NCBI RefSeq assembly: GCF_946478925.1
Contig: NZ_CAMLDP010000019.1
Coordinates: 1-25,287, forward strand
Direction of reading: 5' to 3'
From: an uncultured Nitrososphaera sp.
Lineage (GTDB): Archaea > Thermoproteota > Nitrososphaeria > Nitrososphaerales > Nitrososphaeraceae
DNA: 25,287 bases
Below are positions 1 through 6,415 of this stretch, piece by piece. Both the position numbers and the translations under genes were made by a program. Positions within the stretch are counted from its first letter, which is position 1, and every line of letters starts with the position of its first letter. The notes beneath the pieces were generated by a model. It saw nothing but the letters and a program-made list of their open reading frames with translations. It was not told where the DNA came from and did no database searches.

Positions 1-1
1 G

Positions 2-547
2 CCGGGGATGCTCCTTTCACTGTGGGGCGACGACGAGAAGTACAAGAAAACCTATTGGAGCAGGTGTGAAGGCGCCTATTATCCCGGCGACTATGCACTC
101 GTGGACAAAGACGGCTACCTGTGGCTCCTTGGCAGGGCAGACGATGTGCTAAAGGTCGCCGGCCACCGGCTCGGCACGATGGAGCTTGAAAGCGCGTTCG
201 TGTCGCACAAGGCCATAGCCGAGGCCGCGGTGGCAAGCAGGCCGGACTCTACAAAAGGCGAGTCGATAATCGCGTTTCTCGTCGCAAAGGAAGGAATTGC
301 AACATCTGACGCGCTGCGCAAAGAGATAGTCGAGCACATACGGAAGACCGTGGGGCCAATAGCGACGCCCGACGAGGTGTATTTCGTTGGCAAGCTTCCA
401 AAGACCCGCTCGGGCAAGATAATGCGCCGGCTGCTAAAGGCGATTGCAAGCGGCGACAAGATAGGCGACATCACCACTCTTGAGGATGGAGCGGCGATAG
501 ACGAGGTAAGGCACGCCTACGACGAATTGAAAAAAGCCGTGGGCTAA
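2..547 (+). CDS. acs: acetyl-CoA synthetase (AMP-forming), C-terminal part, truncated by window start
   Basis: The frame is open from base 2 and the gene begins upstream of the window; the ATG at base 8 is internal. The visible ~180 residues cover the end of the adenylation domain and the mobile C-terminal domain of an AMP-forming acyl-CoA synthetase, which activates acetate (or a similar acid) to acyl-CoA with ATP in the cytosol. Seen directly: PGM-LSLWGDDEKYKKTYW near the start, a GRADDVLKVAGHRLGTMELE hinge motif, and LPKTRSGKIMRRLLK near the end, which carries the lysine used for adenylation. These closely follow the order and spacing of classical Acs. The exact substrate is inferred; propionate or 3-hydroxypropionate cannot be excluded. 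It converges on the next gene with a one-base gap. Confidence 0.9.
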   Translation, partial: PGMLLSLWGDDEKYKKTYWSRCEGAYYPGDYALVDKDGYLWLLGRADDVLKVAGHRLGTMELESAFVSHKAIAEAAVASRPDSTKGESIIAFLVAKEGIATSDALRKEIVEHIRKTVGPIATPDEVYFVGKLPKTRSGKIMRRLLKAIASGDKIGDITTLEDGAAIDEVRHAYDELKKAVG

Positions 548-548
548 G

Positions 549-1013
549 CTAGAACTTCCAAGTCGCCATGACTTGTGGCGTCACCTCTACCACACACGAG
601 TCGGGGCCCATCGCAATTATCGCCTTGGCGCTATTGCTTTTTGTAGTGCCAAGGTATTTCTTTACACAACGCCTTGTGACCCCTGTCGCGTATTTCGGGT
701 CGTCAACTACCTCTGCAGTGCCCCTACCCCGGACGCCAAGTGGCGGACTATCTGTCGGGTTTTCGTCGACAAGAAAATAGACGCCGGGGTTCTTGCGGAG
801 GGCATCTGTCTTTCTGCCCTGCCTGCCCGTGGCAAAATAGAACCTTCCTTTGCTGTAGTAGTACCAGACAGGATGGACAACCGGCTTGCCCTTTTCATCG
901 AGGAACGCTATTCTGAGCAGGTTCGGCCTTGCAAGAAGCTGTCCTACCTCTTTTCTGGACAATGGCTTGGCATGGCTGTCTGCAAGTGCATACTCCACAT
1001 TCTGAAATGACAC
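549..1013 (-). CDS. pyridoxamine 5'-phosphate oxidase-fold (FMN/F420-type) protein
   Basis: A 154-residue protein with the split-barrel layout of the PNPOx-like family: LLARPNLLRIAFLDEKGKP, then VHPVWYYYSKGRFYF, a TGRQGRKTDALRKNP stretch, and VYFLVDE. The 'V-H-P-V-W-Y' strand and the 'K-x-x-x-L-R-x-N-P' segment are typical of flavin- or F420-binding members. Known family roles range from PNP oxidation to F420-dependent reduction; the substrate here cannot be read from sequence. The start is GTG at 1013. A TATA-like TTAATTAATA at 1020-1029 is rather close to it, so a second in-frame GTG at 998 is an alternative leaderless start. It is probably monocistronic. Confidence 0.85.
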   Translation of the reverse strand: MSFQNVEYALADSHAKPLSRKEVGQLLARPNLLRIAFLDEKGKPVVHPVWYYYSKGRFYFATGRQGRKTDALRKNPGVYFLVDENPTDSPPLGVRGRGTAEVVDDPKYATGVTRRCVKKYLGTTKSNSAKAIIAMGPDSCVVEVTPQVMATWKF

Positions 1014-1122
1014 TCGTACGTTAATTAATACTGCACGCGGATTGTATGGTGTTTCTTGATTTATTGACCATCGAGGTCGTTGTCAAGTTCGACAAGTGCC
1101 TATGTCGTTGCAAAACTCGATT

Positions 1123-1614
1123 TTACGCCGAAATGATGTTCATCTTGGTGTCGATGTCTATCTTGTGAGCGTCTGCAAACCCTGCCGTTCCAGCCAGGAT
1201 GTACATCGCCGGCTCGGTATTCTTGTACGTGCAGCCCTGCTGATCAAGCACGCTACCGCACGGAGGAACATCCTTTTTCATGTACACCGCGTTGCCGTCC
1301 TGGTCGAACCATATCAGGTCGAGGTTGTAGTTCACGTTGAGCATCCAAATGTCGTAGAGGTCCGGCTTGTCGTACTTCATCAGCATGGCATTGTCAACTG
1401 GCAACTTGTCCTGCCTGAACGTGAGCCAGCGCTGCTTTTCTGCAACAGAGTGCGCCACCTCTACCGTTATCACGTCGTCGTTGATGCGCACCGTGCCCCT
1501 TGGAAAATCGGGGCTCCTGTTCTTGATGTCCTGCGGCATGAATGCAAGCCCGAGCCCACCTATCGCCACGGCCGCGATTATGACGGGGATGAGGACTGCC
1601 GACTTGCGCGCCAC
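1123..1614 (-). CDS. DUF192 family protein, membrane-anchored
   Basis: 163 residues. Residues ~6-25 form one hydrophobic segment (IPVIIAAVAIGGLGLAF), read as an N-terminal anchor or uncleaved signal, so the rest should face outward. The remainder matches the DUF192 pattern: VRINDDVITVEVAHSVAEKQ, a 'QRWLTFRQDKLPVDNAMLM' segment, DIWMLNVNYNLDLIWFDQDG and a VPPC motif. The function of DUF192 is unknown. Two further cysteines lie in a short insertion (DQQGCTYK) and could pair with the VPPC cysteine; that is inference. The gene lies 55 bases downstream of tRNA-Leu(CAA) on the same strand. Confidence 0.85.
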   Translation of the reverse strand: MARKSAVLIPVIIAAVAIGGLGLAFMPQDIKNRSPDFPRGTVRINDDVITVEVAHSVAEKQRWLTFRQDKLPVDNAMLMKYDKPDLYDIWMLNVNYNLDLIWFDQDGNAVYMKKDVPPCGSVLDQQGCTYKNTEPAMYILAGTAGFADAHKIDIDTKMNIISA

Positions 1615-1628
1615 GTTTTTGGGCGCTC

Positions 1629-1649
1629 AAAAAAAGGATTTGAACCTTT
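1629..1649 (-). terminator. hairpin plus T-run after tRNA-Leu(CAA), resembling a T-arm
   Basis: On the minus strand AAAGG, TTCAAAT, CCTTT forms a 5-bp stem with a 7-base loop, followed by a run of T. It lies 20 bases past the tRNA 3' end. The loop TTCAAAT is the same as the T-loop of the adjacent tRNA-Leu. U-runs terminate archaeal transcription, so termination here is plausible; the T-arm likeness may be a decayed tRNA copy. Confidence 0.45.
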
Positions 1650-1669
1650 GGTTTAAGGATAATATGTGG

Positions 1670-1816
1670 TGGAGGGGGTGGGATTTGAACCCACGGACCC
1701 CTAAGGGACGGGATCACTCATCCTGCGCTCTTGTGGATGTGGCGGGAGTAAATGATGTGCCGTATGCGCATCTGATCTTGAGTCCTGCGCGTTTGACCGG
1801 GCTTCGCTACCCCTCC
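1670..1816 (-). tRNA. tRNA-Leu(CAA) with a 62-base intron at position 37/38
   Basis: Class II tRNA. Acceptor GGAGGGG (1816-1810) pairs with CCCCTCC (1677-1671); discriminator A is 1670 and is followed by an encoded CCA (1669-1667). The D-stem is GCG/CGC, the anticodon loop is CTCAAGA (anticodon CAA), the variable arm is CCCTTAGGGG-like, and the T-arm is GTGGG/CCCAC. Removing 1715-1776 leaves 85 bases. The splice site is a good BHB: exon CTCA pairs with intron TGAG, with three-base bulges AGA and TGA around the cuts. Odd: the anticodon stem CAGGA/TCCCG has an A28-C42 mismatch. The 3' exon is almost identical to that of the tRNA-Leu(TAA) at 9605. Confidence 0.93.
1715..1776 (-). other. tRNA intron (62 bases), canonical position 37/38
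   Basis: Placed by the mature cloverleaf and by the BHB described for the tRNA. The inner intron helix is visible as TGCGC pairing with GCGCA near its ends. It should be removed by the archaeal tRNA-splicing endonuclease. Confidence 0.85.
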
Positions 1817-1907
1817 ACACAAATGGTAATTGCCCTGCCCCGCCGTCCTTATTTCATGCTTGCGCCTTAAAGTTAATGTGGCAGTACATACAACCGTTAC
1901 CGGGAGA

Positions 1908-2054
1908 ATGGCAAAACCCGAGACCGTAAACAGGCTTTGCATAAAGTGCCACACAAAGACTGTACACGAGGTTCGCGACAGGACTGTCGCAGGCACAAAG
2001 GTAGTGTGCACGGACTGCGGATTTTCACAGGTTGTGACGAAACTTGAAACCTGA
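1908..2054 (+). CDS. small zinc-ribbon protein, 48 residues
   Basis: The start is ATG 1908 (MAKPETVNRLCIKC), preferred over an upstream in-frame ATG because it gives a compact zinc ribbon: CIKC, about 21 residues, CTDC. Four cysteines in two CxxC knuckles would bind one zinc. Small ribbons of this form in archaea include ribosome- and transcription-associated proteins. Basic residues between the knuckles (KTVHEVRDRTVAGTK) suggest nucleic-acid contact, which is inference. It is divergent from tRNA-Leu(CAA), with about 90 bases between. Confidence 0.75.
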   Translation: MAKPETVNRLCIKCHTKTVHEVRDRTVAGTKVVCTDCGFSQVVTKLET

Positions 2055-2295
2055 CCTTTATTTTATAAAATGACGGAAACATTCTCATAACCACAGGATT
2101 ACGATAAACGTCGATGCACATTTGGTTTTGATTGCGGCTTTAAAGTGGCAAAAGACTAGCTTGAGCGATAAGGATGCTTCTTGAAACAATCGGCGCGGTC
2201 TAGCCAATCACGAGTCATGAGGCCAATACTGAGGTGGGGCGGTTTTGATGTGTATGTGCGCTTTTCTAACAGATGGTGTTTTGATTTACCGAGGA

Positions 2296-2490
2296 TTATT
2301 TAGCGACAATTTCGTTATCTAATAACTGCTCCTTACTTGCGTGATAATGCTGTAAAAAACACTGCTCACAAAACCTGAAAAGGATGTAATGGTCTTTTCT
2401 TTCTCTGATTACCTCAATGCTTGCCCTTGCAGTACAACATCGGCAATGAGGCGGAGGGTCGTATTTCTGCATCATTATGTATCTTATCAT
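2296..2490 (-). CDS. small Cys/His-rich putative zinc-binding protein
   Basis: About 64 residues. Seen: PPPHCRCCTARASIEVIRE, then FRFCEQCFLQHYHASKEQLL. The HCRCC and CEQC pairs could hold a zinc ion. I chose ATG 2490 (MIRYIMMQKYD) because a TATA-like TGTATATG lies about 22-30 bases upstream; GTG/ATG alternatives at 2508 and ATG 2475 are in frame. No family recognised. It resembles in style the Cys-rich microproteins at 7.2-8.0 kb. Confidence 0.55.
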   Translation of the reverse strand: MIRYIMMQKYDPPPHCRCCTARASIEVIRERKDHYILFRFCEQCFLQHYHASKEQLLDNEIVAK

Positions 2491-2508
2491 GTCACATGAA
2501 GACGGCAT

Positions 2509-2886
2509 TCATATACAAGAATGCATTTACAGACTAATATATGCATTTTTTGGATACATTGTAGTGCATTGCAACCACAACTGTTTTAGATTCTAAAATA
2601 GAAAATGTTTTGCCTTATACCCCAAAGGCATCCTCACAGCATCGGTACTGTCCACACAGGACGGGCAACGGCGTCCTGTTCCTTTCGCCGTTGCCCATAT
2701 GAGGTGGACTAATGACGCTTGAAAATGGAATGTAAAATCTGTTAGAATTATCTCTGTCGCTCAGGGGTAACCGATGTCGTATTGAAAAACACACACACAA
2801 TAAAAAGGAAGGGAAAAGGAATGTGAGGATAAGTGTAGCTTTGATGTCTCTCGCACTGGATGAGTGATGCTGTTGTTTTTTGCTCT
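2509..2886. other. intergenic stretch with a strong hairpin; no convincing gene
   Basis: AT-rich first half with several ATGCAT repeats and no supported coding region. The second half holds the hairpin at 2659-2696 and then an ACACACACAC tract near 2789. A minus-strand 27-codon frame from ATG 2698 lies across the hairpin but has no placed promoter. Confidence 0.5.
2659..2696. repeat. 11-bp perfect inverted repeat with a competing alternative hairpin
   Basis: GGGCAACGGCG (2663-2673) is perfectly complementary to CGCCGTTGCCC (2686-2696), with a 12-base loop. AGGACG (2659-2664) can instead pair with CGTCCT (2672-2677), which would break the first stem. Two mutually exclusive helices suggest a structured or switching RNA, but the transcript and direction are unknown. 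Confidence 0.6.
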
Positions 2887-3003
2887 TTAGTGTTGTCCGC
2901 CTTTGCTTGCTATGTGCTTTCTTTCCTCTTCTGACATGGAGGCAAAGCCGCGCTTCGCTGAACCGCCTAGTGGTGTATGCCTACACGGTCTGCAATGCCT
3001 CCG
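2887..3003 (-). pseudogene. KGG-motif (stress-induced acidophilic repeat) small protein, no clear start codon
   Basis: The minus-strand frame is open from 3003 to the TAA at 2889-2887. It reads HTPLGGSAKRGFASMSEEER, then KHIASKGGQH, the hallmark of the KGG repeat (RGFASM...IASKGG), known from small hydrophilic stress proteins such as Con-10 and GsiB relatives. The upstream frame begins after a stop at 3006-3004 and contains no ATG, GTG or TTG before the motif; the only ATG (2937) would give 16 residues. Either the gene has lost its start by a small indel or it uses a non-standard start. A GGAGG lies just inside the open frame. Called a probable pseudogene. Confidence 0.5.
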
Positions 3004-3031
3004 TTAGGTACTAGTTTTCGCTGTCGTTACC

Positions 3032-3038
3032 TTTATTA
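3032..3038 (+). promoter_or_regulatory. TATA box for the ssDNA-binding protein gene
   Basis: TTTATTA centred about 28 bases before ATG 3063, the spacing expected for a leaderless archaeal mRNA. Confidence 0.6.
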
Positions 3039-3062
3039 CGAGAATATTCTCATCCTTCTGGC

Positions 3063-3350
3063 ATGAAGATAAGTGAACTGAAGCCCGGTATGCGCAACGT
3101 CAGCGTCACCGCCAAGGTGGACTCTGTCGGCCAGCCAAGGACCGTGAACCTGAAGGCAGGCGGCACAAACACCGTGGCCGATGCCATAATCTCTGACGAC
3201 AGCGGCAGTATAAAGCTGTCCCTGTGGGGCGACGACATCAACAAGATTCAGACCGGCGACAGGATCTCGGTAGAGAACGGCTACATCAACACGTTCAAGG
3301 GCGAAAACAGCATCAGCGTCGGCAAGTTCGGCAAGCTGACAAAAGCCTAG
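3063..3350 (+). CDS. single-OB-fold ssDNA-binding protein (RPA/SSB-like)
   Basis: 95 residues forming one OB fold: MKISELKPGMRNVSVTAKV, a VGQPRTVNLKAGG turn, ADAIISDDSGSIKLSLWGDD, then IQTGDRISVENGYI and ISVGKFGKL. The 'ISDDSGSIKLSLWGDD' strand pair is typical of archaeal RPA and crenarchaeal SSB OB folds, which bind single-stranded DNA in replication and repair. There is no acidic C-terminal tail or zinc finger, so it is shorter than Sulfolobus SSB (~148 aa). It converges with the PAC2 gene, four bases apart. Start ATG 3063 is supported by the TATA box at 3032. Confidence 0.85.
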   Translation: MKISELKPGMRNVSVTAKVDSVGQPRTVNLKAGGTNTVADAIISDDSGSIKLSLWGDDINKIQTGDRISVENGYINTFKGENSISVGKFGKLTKA

Positions 3351-3354
3351 TCAA

Positions 3355-4215
3355 CTAACTGATGTATCCCGTGTTGCGCGGCTTTTGAGGCTGCTGTTGC
3401 TGCTGGCCTTCCTGGCCTGGCGGCCCTCCTCCTCTTCCTGCCGCCATCTGCTGCTCTATCGTCTGTATGAGCATCTCTGTGTCCTTTGCGCGTTTTTCAA
3501 GATTTGCCATGTCCACGCTGACGTTTATCATGGAAAGTAGAGTCTCTAGCACCGCTTTTGACGCCTTGGCGTCAACTACATAGCCGGACGTCTCGCCGAG
3601 AAGGCACGTGCCTTTTATTCCGCGCAGTTTCGCTATCCCTATTACAAGGCCGTTCATCCCAGTGATGCTGCCGTTATCCATGAGGGATACGCCATGCGAC
3701 GCAAAATCGCCGACAAGGGATGCGTCGGTGGCAGTTCCAAAGACGCGGGGCTTGTCCACAAAGACGCCCGTGATGTACGCCGCAAGCGTGAACACCTGCT
3801 GTGCGCCCAGCTGCGCGCCAAAGTCAAGTATGTGCTCTGCAAGCGCGTATTCCGAGTCGGGGTTTGACGGCTGCGAGTCGCCGGTGAGGAGAAGCAAGCT
3901 GGTCTCTTTGTCCTGCCACGAGAATATGCTGTTTTTCATAAGGTCAGCCGTGCCGTCGGTGCGTATCATCACCTGGGGCGGAAACGAGCTTGAATAAATG
4001 TCTGCAAGATGTGTGGCATGAAGCTCCTGTATGAGGTGGTCTACTGCCAGCTTGCCGACATAGCCCGAGCCGGGAAAGCCGCATACCAGATGGGGGTTAG
4101 TCGCAAACTTGGGCATCTCTTTGGCTGCATATACAAACTGGATTTCTCTGGCAGGCACTCTCTCTACTTTCTTGAGAGCCTCATGCTCTTTAAAGCCTTT
4201 CTTGCCTGCGTACAA
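3355..4215 (-). CDS. PAC2-family (proteasome assembly chaperone-like) protein
   Basis: The core reads NPHLVCGFPGSGYVGKLAVD, then a typical PAC2 central region (LLTGDSQPSNPDSEYALAEH, FTLAAYITGV) and GITGMNGLVIG...LGETSGYV. Archaeal PAC2 proteins (COG1938) associate with the 20S proteasome. The C-terminus is an extended Gly/Pro/Gln-rich tail (GRGGGPPGQEGQQQQQPQK) ending in GYIS, so Tyr is third from last and the tail is not an exact HbYX activator motif. The frame is open to 4386 but overlaps the upstream gene; I place the start at TTG 4215, just after that gene's stop, and ATG 4116 (MPKFATNPH) is a good alternative. Likely cotranscribed with the upstream gene. Confidence 0.8.
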   Translation of the reverse strand: MYAGKKGFKEHEALKKVERVPAREIQFVYAAKEMPKFATNPHLVCGFPGSGYVGKLAVDHLIQELHATHLADIYSSSFPPQVMIRTDGTADLMKNSIFSWQDKETSLLLLTGDSQPSNPDSEYALAEHILDFGAQLGAQQVFTLAAYITGVFVDKPRVFGTATDASLVGDFASHGVSLMDNGSITGMNGLVIGIAKLRGIKGTCLLGETSGYVVDAKASKAVLETLLSMINVSVDMANLEKRAKDTEMLIQTIEQQMAAGRGGGPPGQEGQQQQQPQKPRNTGYIS

Positions 4216-4219
4216 ATAG

Positions 4220-4762
4220 CTAGTCGAGGGGGGTTGAGCTGCCGTACATCCTGTCCAAAGCGGCGTCAACCTGCTCCTCCGGCACGCCAAAGAAGGAAAA
4301 CGCCTCTGCGGTACTTGCCGCGTACTGCTTTTGCCCTGATGATGACGACGATGTCGCCGCGACGTACGCGTTTGAGGCTTCTTCAAGCAGCAGCCTTGTG
4401 TGCCTGTTCCATTCTTCTACCACGTCGCCCGTCCTAAAGAGCGGGGCAAGCCCTGCAAAAGCCGCGATGATGCCTATCCTGTATTTCTGCAGCCGCACCT
4501 TGGCCGGGTTCCTGTCGGCAAGCGACGGAACGAGCGCGCATATCCTGCTCTGGTACTCGTCAAGGTTCTTGGCGATGCTGAACGTCTCGCCGAGCGCCGG
4601 CAGGCTTTTTCTTGCGGCCCTTGCGTCGATGGACACACCTTCAAGCACGCCTGCAAGTGGTAGGAGCACAAAGTCGGGCGATGTTATGCCGTCGCCGGCA
4701 AGAAACCTTCTACATTTTGAAGAAGAAAGGTGCACAGTTATCGAGGCGAGCGAAATAGCCAT
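4220..4762 (-). CDS. conserved-looking protein of unknown function, 180 residues
   Basis: No family recognised. ATG 4762. The sequence looks mostly helical, with SIAKNLDEYQSRICALVPSL, VRLQKYRIGIIAAFAGLAP, then VEEWNRHTRLLLEEASNAYV, a Ser-rich linker (TSSSSSG) and a C-terminal EEQVDAALDRMYG helix. No membrane segment or catalytic motif is clear. It lies immediately upstream of the PAC2 gene (4-base gap), so the two probably share a transcript. A role connected with the proteasome is conceivable only by context. Confidence 0.7.
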   Translation of the reverse strand: MAISLASITVHLSSSKCRRFLAGDGITSPDFVLLPLAGVLEGVSIDARAARKSLPALGETFSIAKNLDEYQSRICALVPSLADRNPAKVRLQKYRIGIIAAFAGLAPLFRTGDVVEEWNRHTRLLLEEASNAYVAATSSSSSGQKQYAASTAEAFSFFGVPEEQVDAALDRMYGSSTPLD

Positions 4763-4842
4763 CGCGTGTATGTGTGCGTTGCGCGCAAGGCGTCAGATAA
4801 ACTCTCTGCCGTCACAACGAACAAAAACTTTTTGCGGCCGGT

Positions 4843-5121
4843 CTATCGGCCGTCCGGGACAGCCGTCCTTGCGTTGTCTGCAAAAAACTCTAGAAGGACC
4901 ATGGTGGCCCCTGCCTCGTCGGGCGTTAATGTCATCAACTTACAGTCATAGGCACCCAAGACGAGTCGCCATTCTTCAAGCGTCTGCTCCTTGGTTATCC
5001 TGCCGCGCTGTCGCGTCACGAATCTCTGGAACTGACTTGTAAACGCAATGTCGTTCTGGCACCTTTCGATGGCGTGGGCCTGCATCAGTTTTTGAATGAG
5101 CCCATTTTCTACCCACAACAT
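4843..5121 (-). CDS. paralogue A of a three-member unknown small-protein family
   Basis: 92 residues from ATG 5121; a TTG two codons upstream is less likely because ATG aligns with the two paralogues. Shared features with the genes at 5246 and 5682: NGLIQKLMQAHAIER at the N-terminus, DIAFTSQF, a TLEEWRLVLGAYD segment and LTPDEAGATMVLLEFF. The pattern NGL-x-x-KL...A[VI]...F-x-x-x-F...WR-x-[IV]L...L[ST]-x-[DE]E is kept in all three. Predicted all-helical, cytosolic, no metal-binding cysteines. Own promoter likely: TTAATAA lies roughly 28-35 bases upstream. Function unknown. Confidence 0.7.
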   Translation of the reverse strand: MLWVENGLIQKLMQAHAIERCQNDIAFTSQFQRFVTRQRGRITKEQTLEEWRLVLGAYDCKLMTLTPDEAGATMVLLEFFADNARTAVPDGR

Positions 5122-5245
5122 TGCCAATAATGGCGACTGAGAAGAGGTTATTAACCATATTCAGTGCAAAATCTAGATAAATCATCGAGAGCCCGGGTTT
5201 TAAATGGGGTTATGCATCATCGTACCGGAGCGCAGACAACGCCAG

Positions 5246-5524
5246 TCATGTTAGGCGGCCGGTATTTGCGCCGGCGGCCTTGCGGTGCGCGGCGGAATAA
5301 ATGAAAAGCGCAAGAAGAGCGGATATTTCCTCGCTTGACAGACCAGAAAGCGACGGATCATAGCCTGACAGAATTGCCCGCCAGTTCTCGGTCGTTTTTG
5401 GGCCGTTCTCGCCTACTGCTCTGAACAGAACCTCGGTGAATCCCGCGTTAAAAACAATATCCTCTCTGCCCATCTGCACGGCATGGACCCTTGAAAGCTT
5501 GCTTACTAACCCGTTAATTTGCAT
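5246..5524 (-). CDS. paralogue B of a three-member unknown small-protein family
   Basis: 92 residues from ATG 5524, beginning MQINGLVSKLSRVHAVQMG. It carries DIVFNAGFTEVLFRA, TTENWRAILSGYDPSLSGLS and SEEISALLALF, matching paralogues A and C along their whole length. A TATA-like CATATATC lies about 20-27 bases upstream, so the mRNA is probably leaderless. Further upstream, TTTTTGGCCATA is nearly repeated before paralogue C at the same distance. Function unknown. Confidence 0.7.
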   Translation of the reverse strand: MQINGLVSKLSRVHAVQMGREDIVFNAGFTEVLFRAVGENGPKTTENWRAILSGYDPSLSGLSSEEISALLALFIYSAAHRKAAGANTGRLT

Positions 5525-5681
5525 TGCACTCTACTGATATATGTGACGCTAATAGGCAATATGGCCAAAAAATATCTGATAAAAGAAAACGCGGCGGCAT
5601 TTTTGAACTTTAATCTCGATTGGAGGCAAAAGCGTGAGGGATCGCGCAGGTCCATTGGCCGGTTGCACGCGCATATGATAA

Positions 5682-5951
5682 TTAGCGCCAATCGATAGCG
5701 ACCGCGTGGTTCAGGTAATAGTCAAGCAACATCACCGTTGCCTCTATCTCGTCTGTCGACAGGTCTGCTAGGGAGGACTCGAAATCAGCCAAGATCTCAC
5801 GCCATCCCTGAACCGTGAGTGCTTTGGTAGAGTTGTACGATATGCTGCAAAGGAGGTATCCGCCAAAGGCGTTTGTAAAGGTAAGCTCGCCGTCGCGCCT
5901 TTCGACTGCACGCGCTTGCAGCAACTTGCCAATCAGCCCGTTGACCAGCAT
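5682..5951 (-). CDS. paralogue C of a three-member unknown small-protein family
   Basis: 89 residues from ATG 5951, beginning MLVNGLIGKLLQARAVERR. It shows ELTFTNAFGGYLL, a VQGWREILADFESSLADLS segment and TDEIEATVMLLDYYL. Alignment with A and B needs only small gaps. The upstream TTTTTGGTCATA box at 5985-5996 matches that of paralogue B. It is the first of the tandem array in transcription order, but the 150-bp gaps with separate TATA-like boxes suggest three separate transcripts. Confidence 0.7.
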   Translation of the reverse strand: MLVNGLIGKLLQARAVERRDGELTFTNAFGGYLLCSISYNSTKALTVQGWREILADFESSLADLSTDEIEATVMLLDYYLNHAVAIDWR

Positions 5952-6097
5952 ATCGCATTACAACGACAAAGCCTATTAACGCCCTATGACCAAAAAGCGC
6001 AATATAAAACGAGCATTCTGACTAAAAAATCTGCGTTATATGCCTCGCTAGACTCGTATATCATGACATTGTCAACATACACATGACGTGAAAAGAC

Positions 6098-6274
6098 TTG
6101 GATAGATTTGATCTCTGCCCTGCCAAGCAAGCCCTCCAAAATGATCTTGCAAAATATCTAAACAAAGACCAAATCACCAACATAATACTTCAAAAGAACT
6201 TCGGAGGCAGGGAGAGCACCAGTCTGGTAGCTCTGTGTTACAGACAAGGGATACGAACAAACCGCTCCCCCTGA
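6098..6274 (+). CDS. possible small protein, 58 residues, unrecognised
   Basis: An open frame from TTG 6098: LDRFDLCPAKQALQNDLAKY, followed by LNKDQITNIILQKNFGG and ending NRSP. Composition looks protein-like (helical, Lys/Asn/Leu), more AT-rich than the main genes. A TATA-like GTATATC near 6055 would place a leaderless start at GTG 6088, but that frame stops after five codons; deleting one G at 6100-6101 would join GTG-K-R-L to this frame. It may therefore be a frameshifted remnant. The rest of 5952-6415 shows nothing else supportable. Confidence 0.3.
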   Translation: MDRFDLCPAKQALQNDLAKYLNKDQITNIILQKNFGGRESTSLVALCYRQGIRTNRSP

Positions 6275-6415
6275 CCTGTGAACATGGCACTCGCATTTCT
6301 TTTATTACTTGTGGATTGGCTGCCTAGAGACACGCTCTGCTGAAGTTGTATAACTCAATGGGCATATCTCCGCGTGTGAGGAAAAAAGCGTGTGTACGTC
6401 TGATCCTCCTCGTAT

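Noticed and set aside
1367..1870. Plus-strand ORF across the DUF192 start and tRNA-Leu(CAA)
   Set aside because: It reads through an intron-containing tRNA and opposite a clear DUF192 gene; shadow frame.
2476..2595. Plus-strand 39-codon frame MYLIMSHEDG...
   Set aside because: It runs across the promoter and start of the minus-strand Cys/His-rich gene and has no promoter of its own.
2939..3003. Cloverleaf-like folding (GGAGGCA/TGCCTCC with inner GTGTA/TACAC stem) suggesting a structured RNA
   Set aside because: The same bases encode the KGG-motif remnant on the minus strand, which explains the sequence better; the acceptor-like stem lacks tRNA features.
3355..3375. HbYX proteasome-activating tail on the PAC2 protein
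   Set aside because: The protein ends GYIS; Tyr is third from the end rather than penultimate, so the motif is not met.
3355..4386. PAC2 gene extended to the longest start at 4386
   Set aside because: The extra N-terminus is Arg/Ser/Pro low complexity and overlaps 166 bases of the upstream gene in another frame, typical of a shadow extension.
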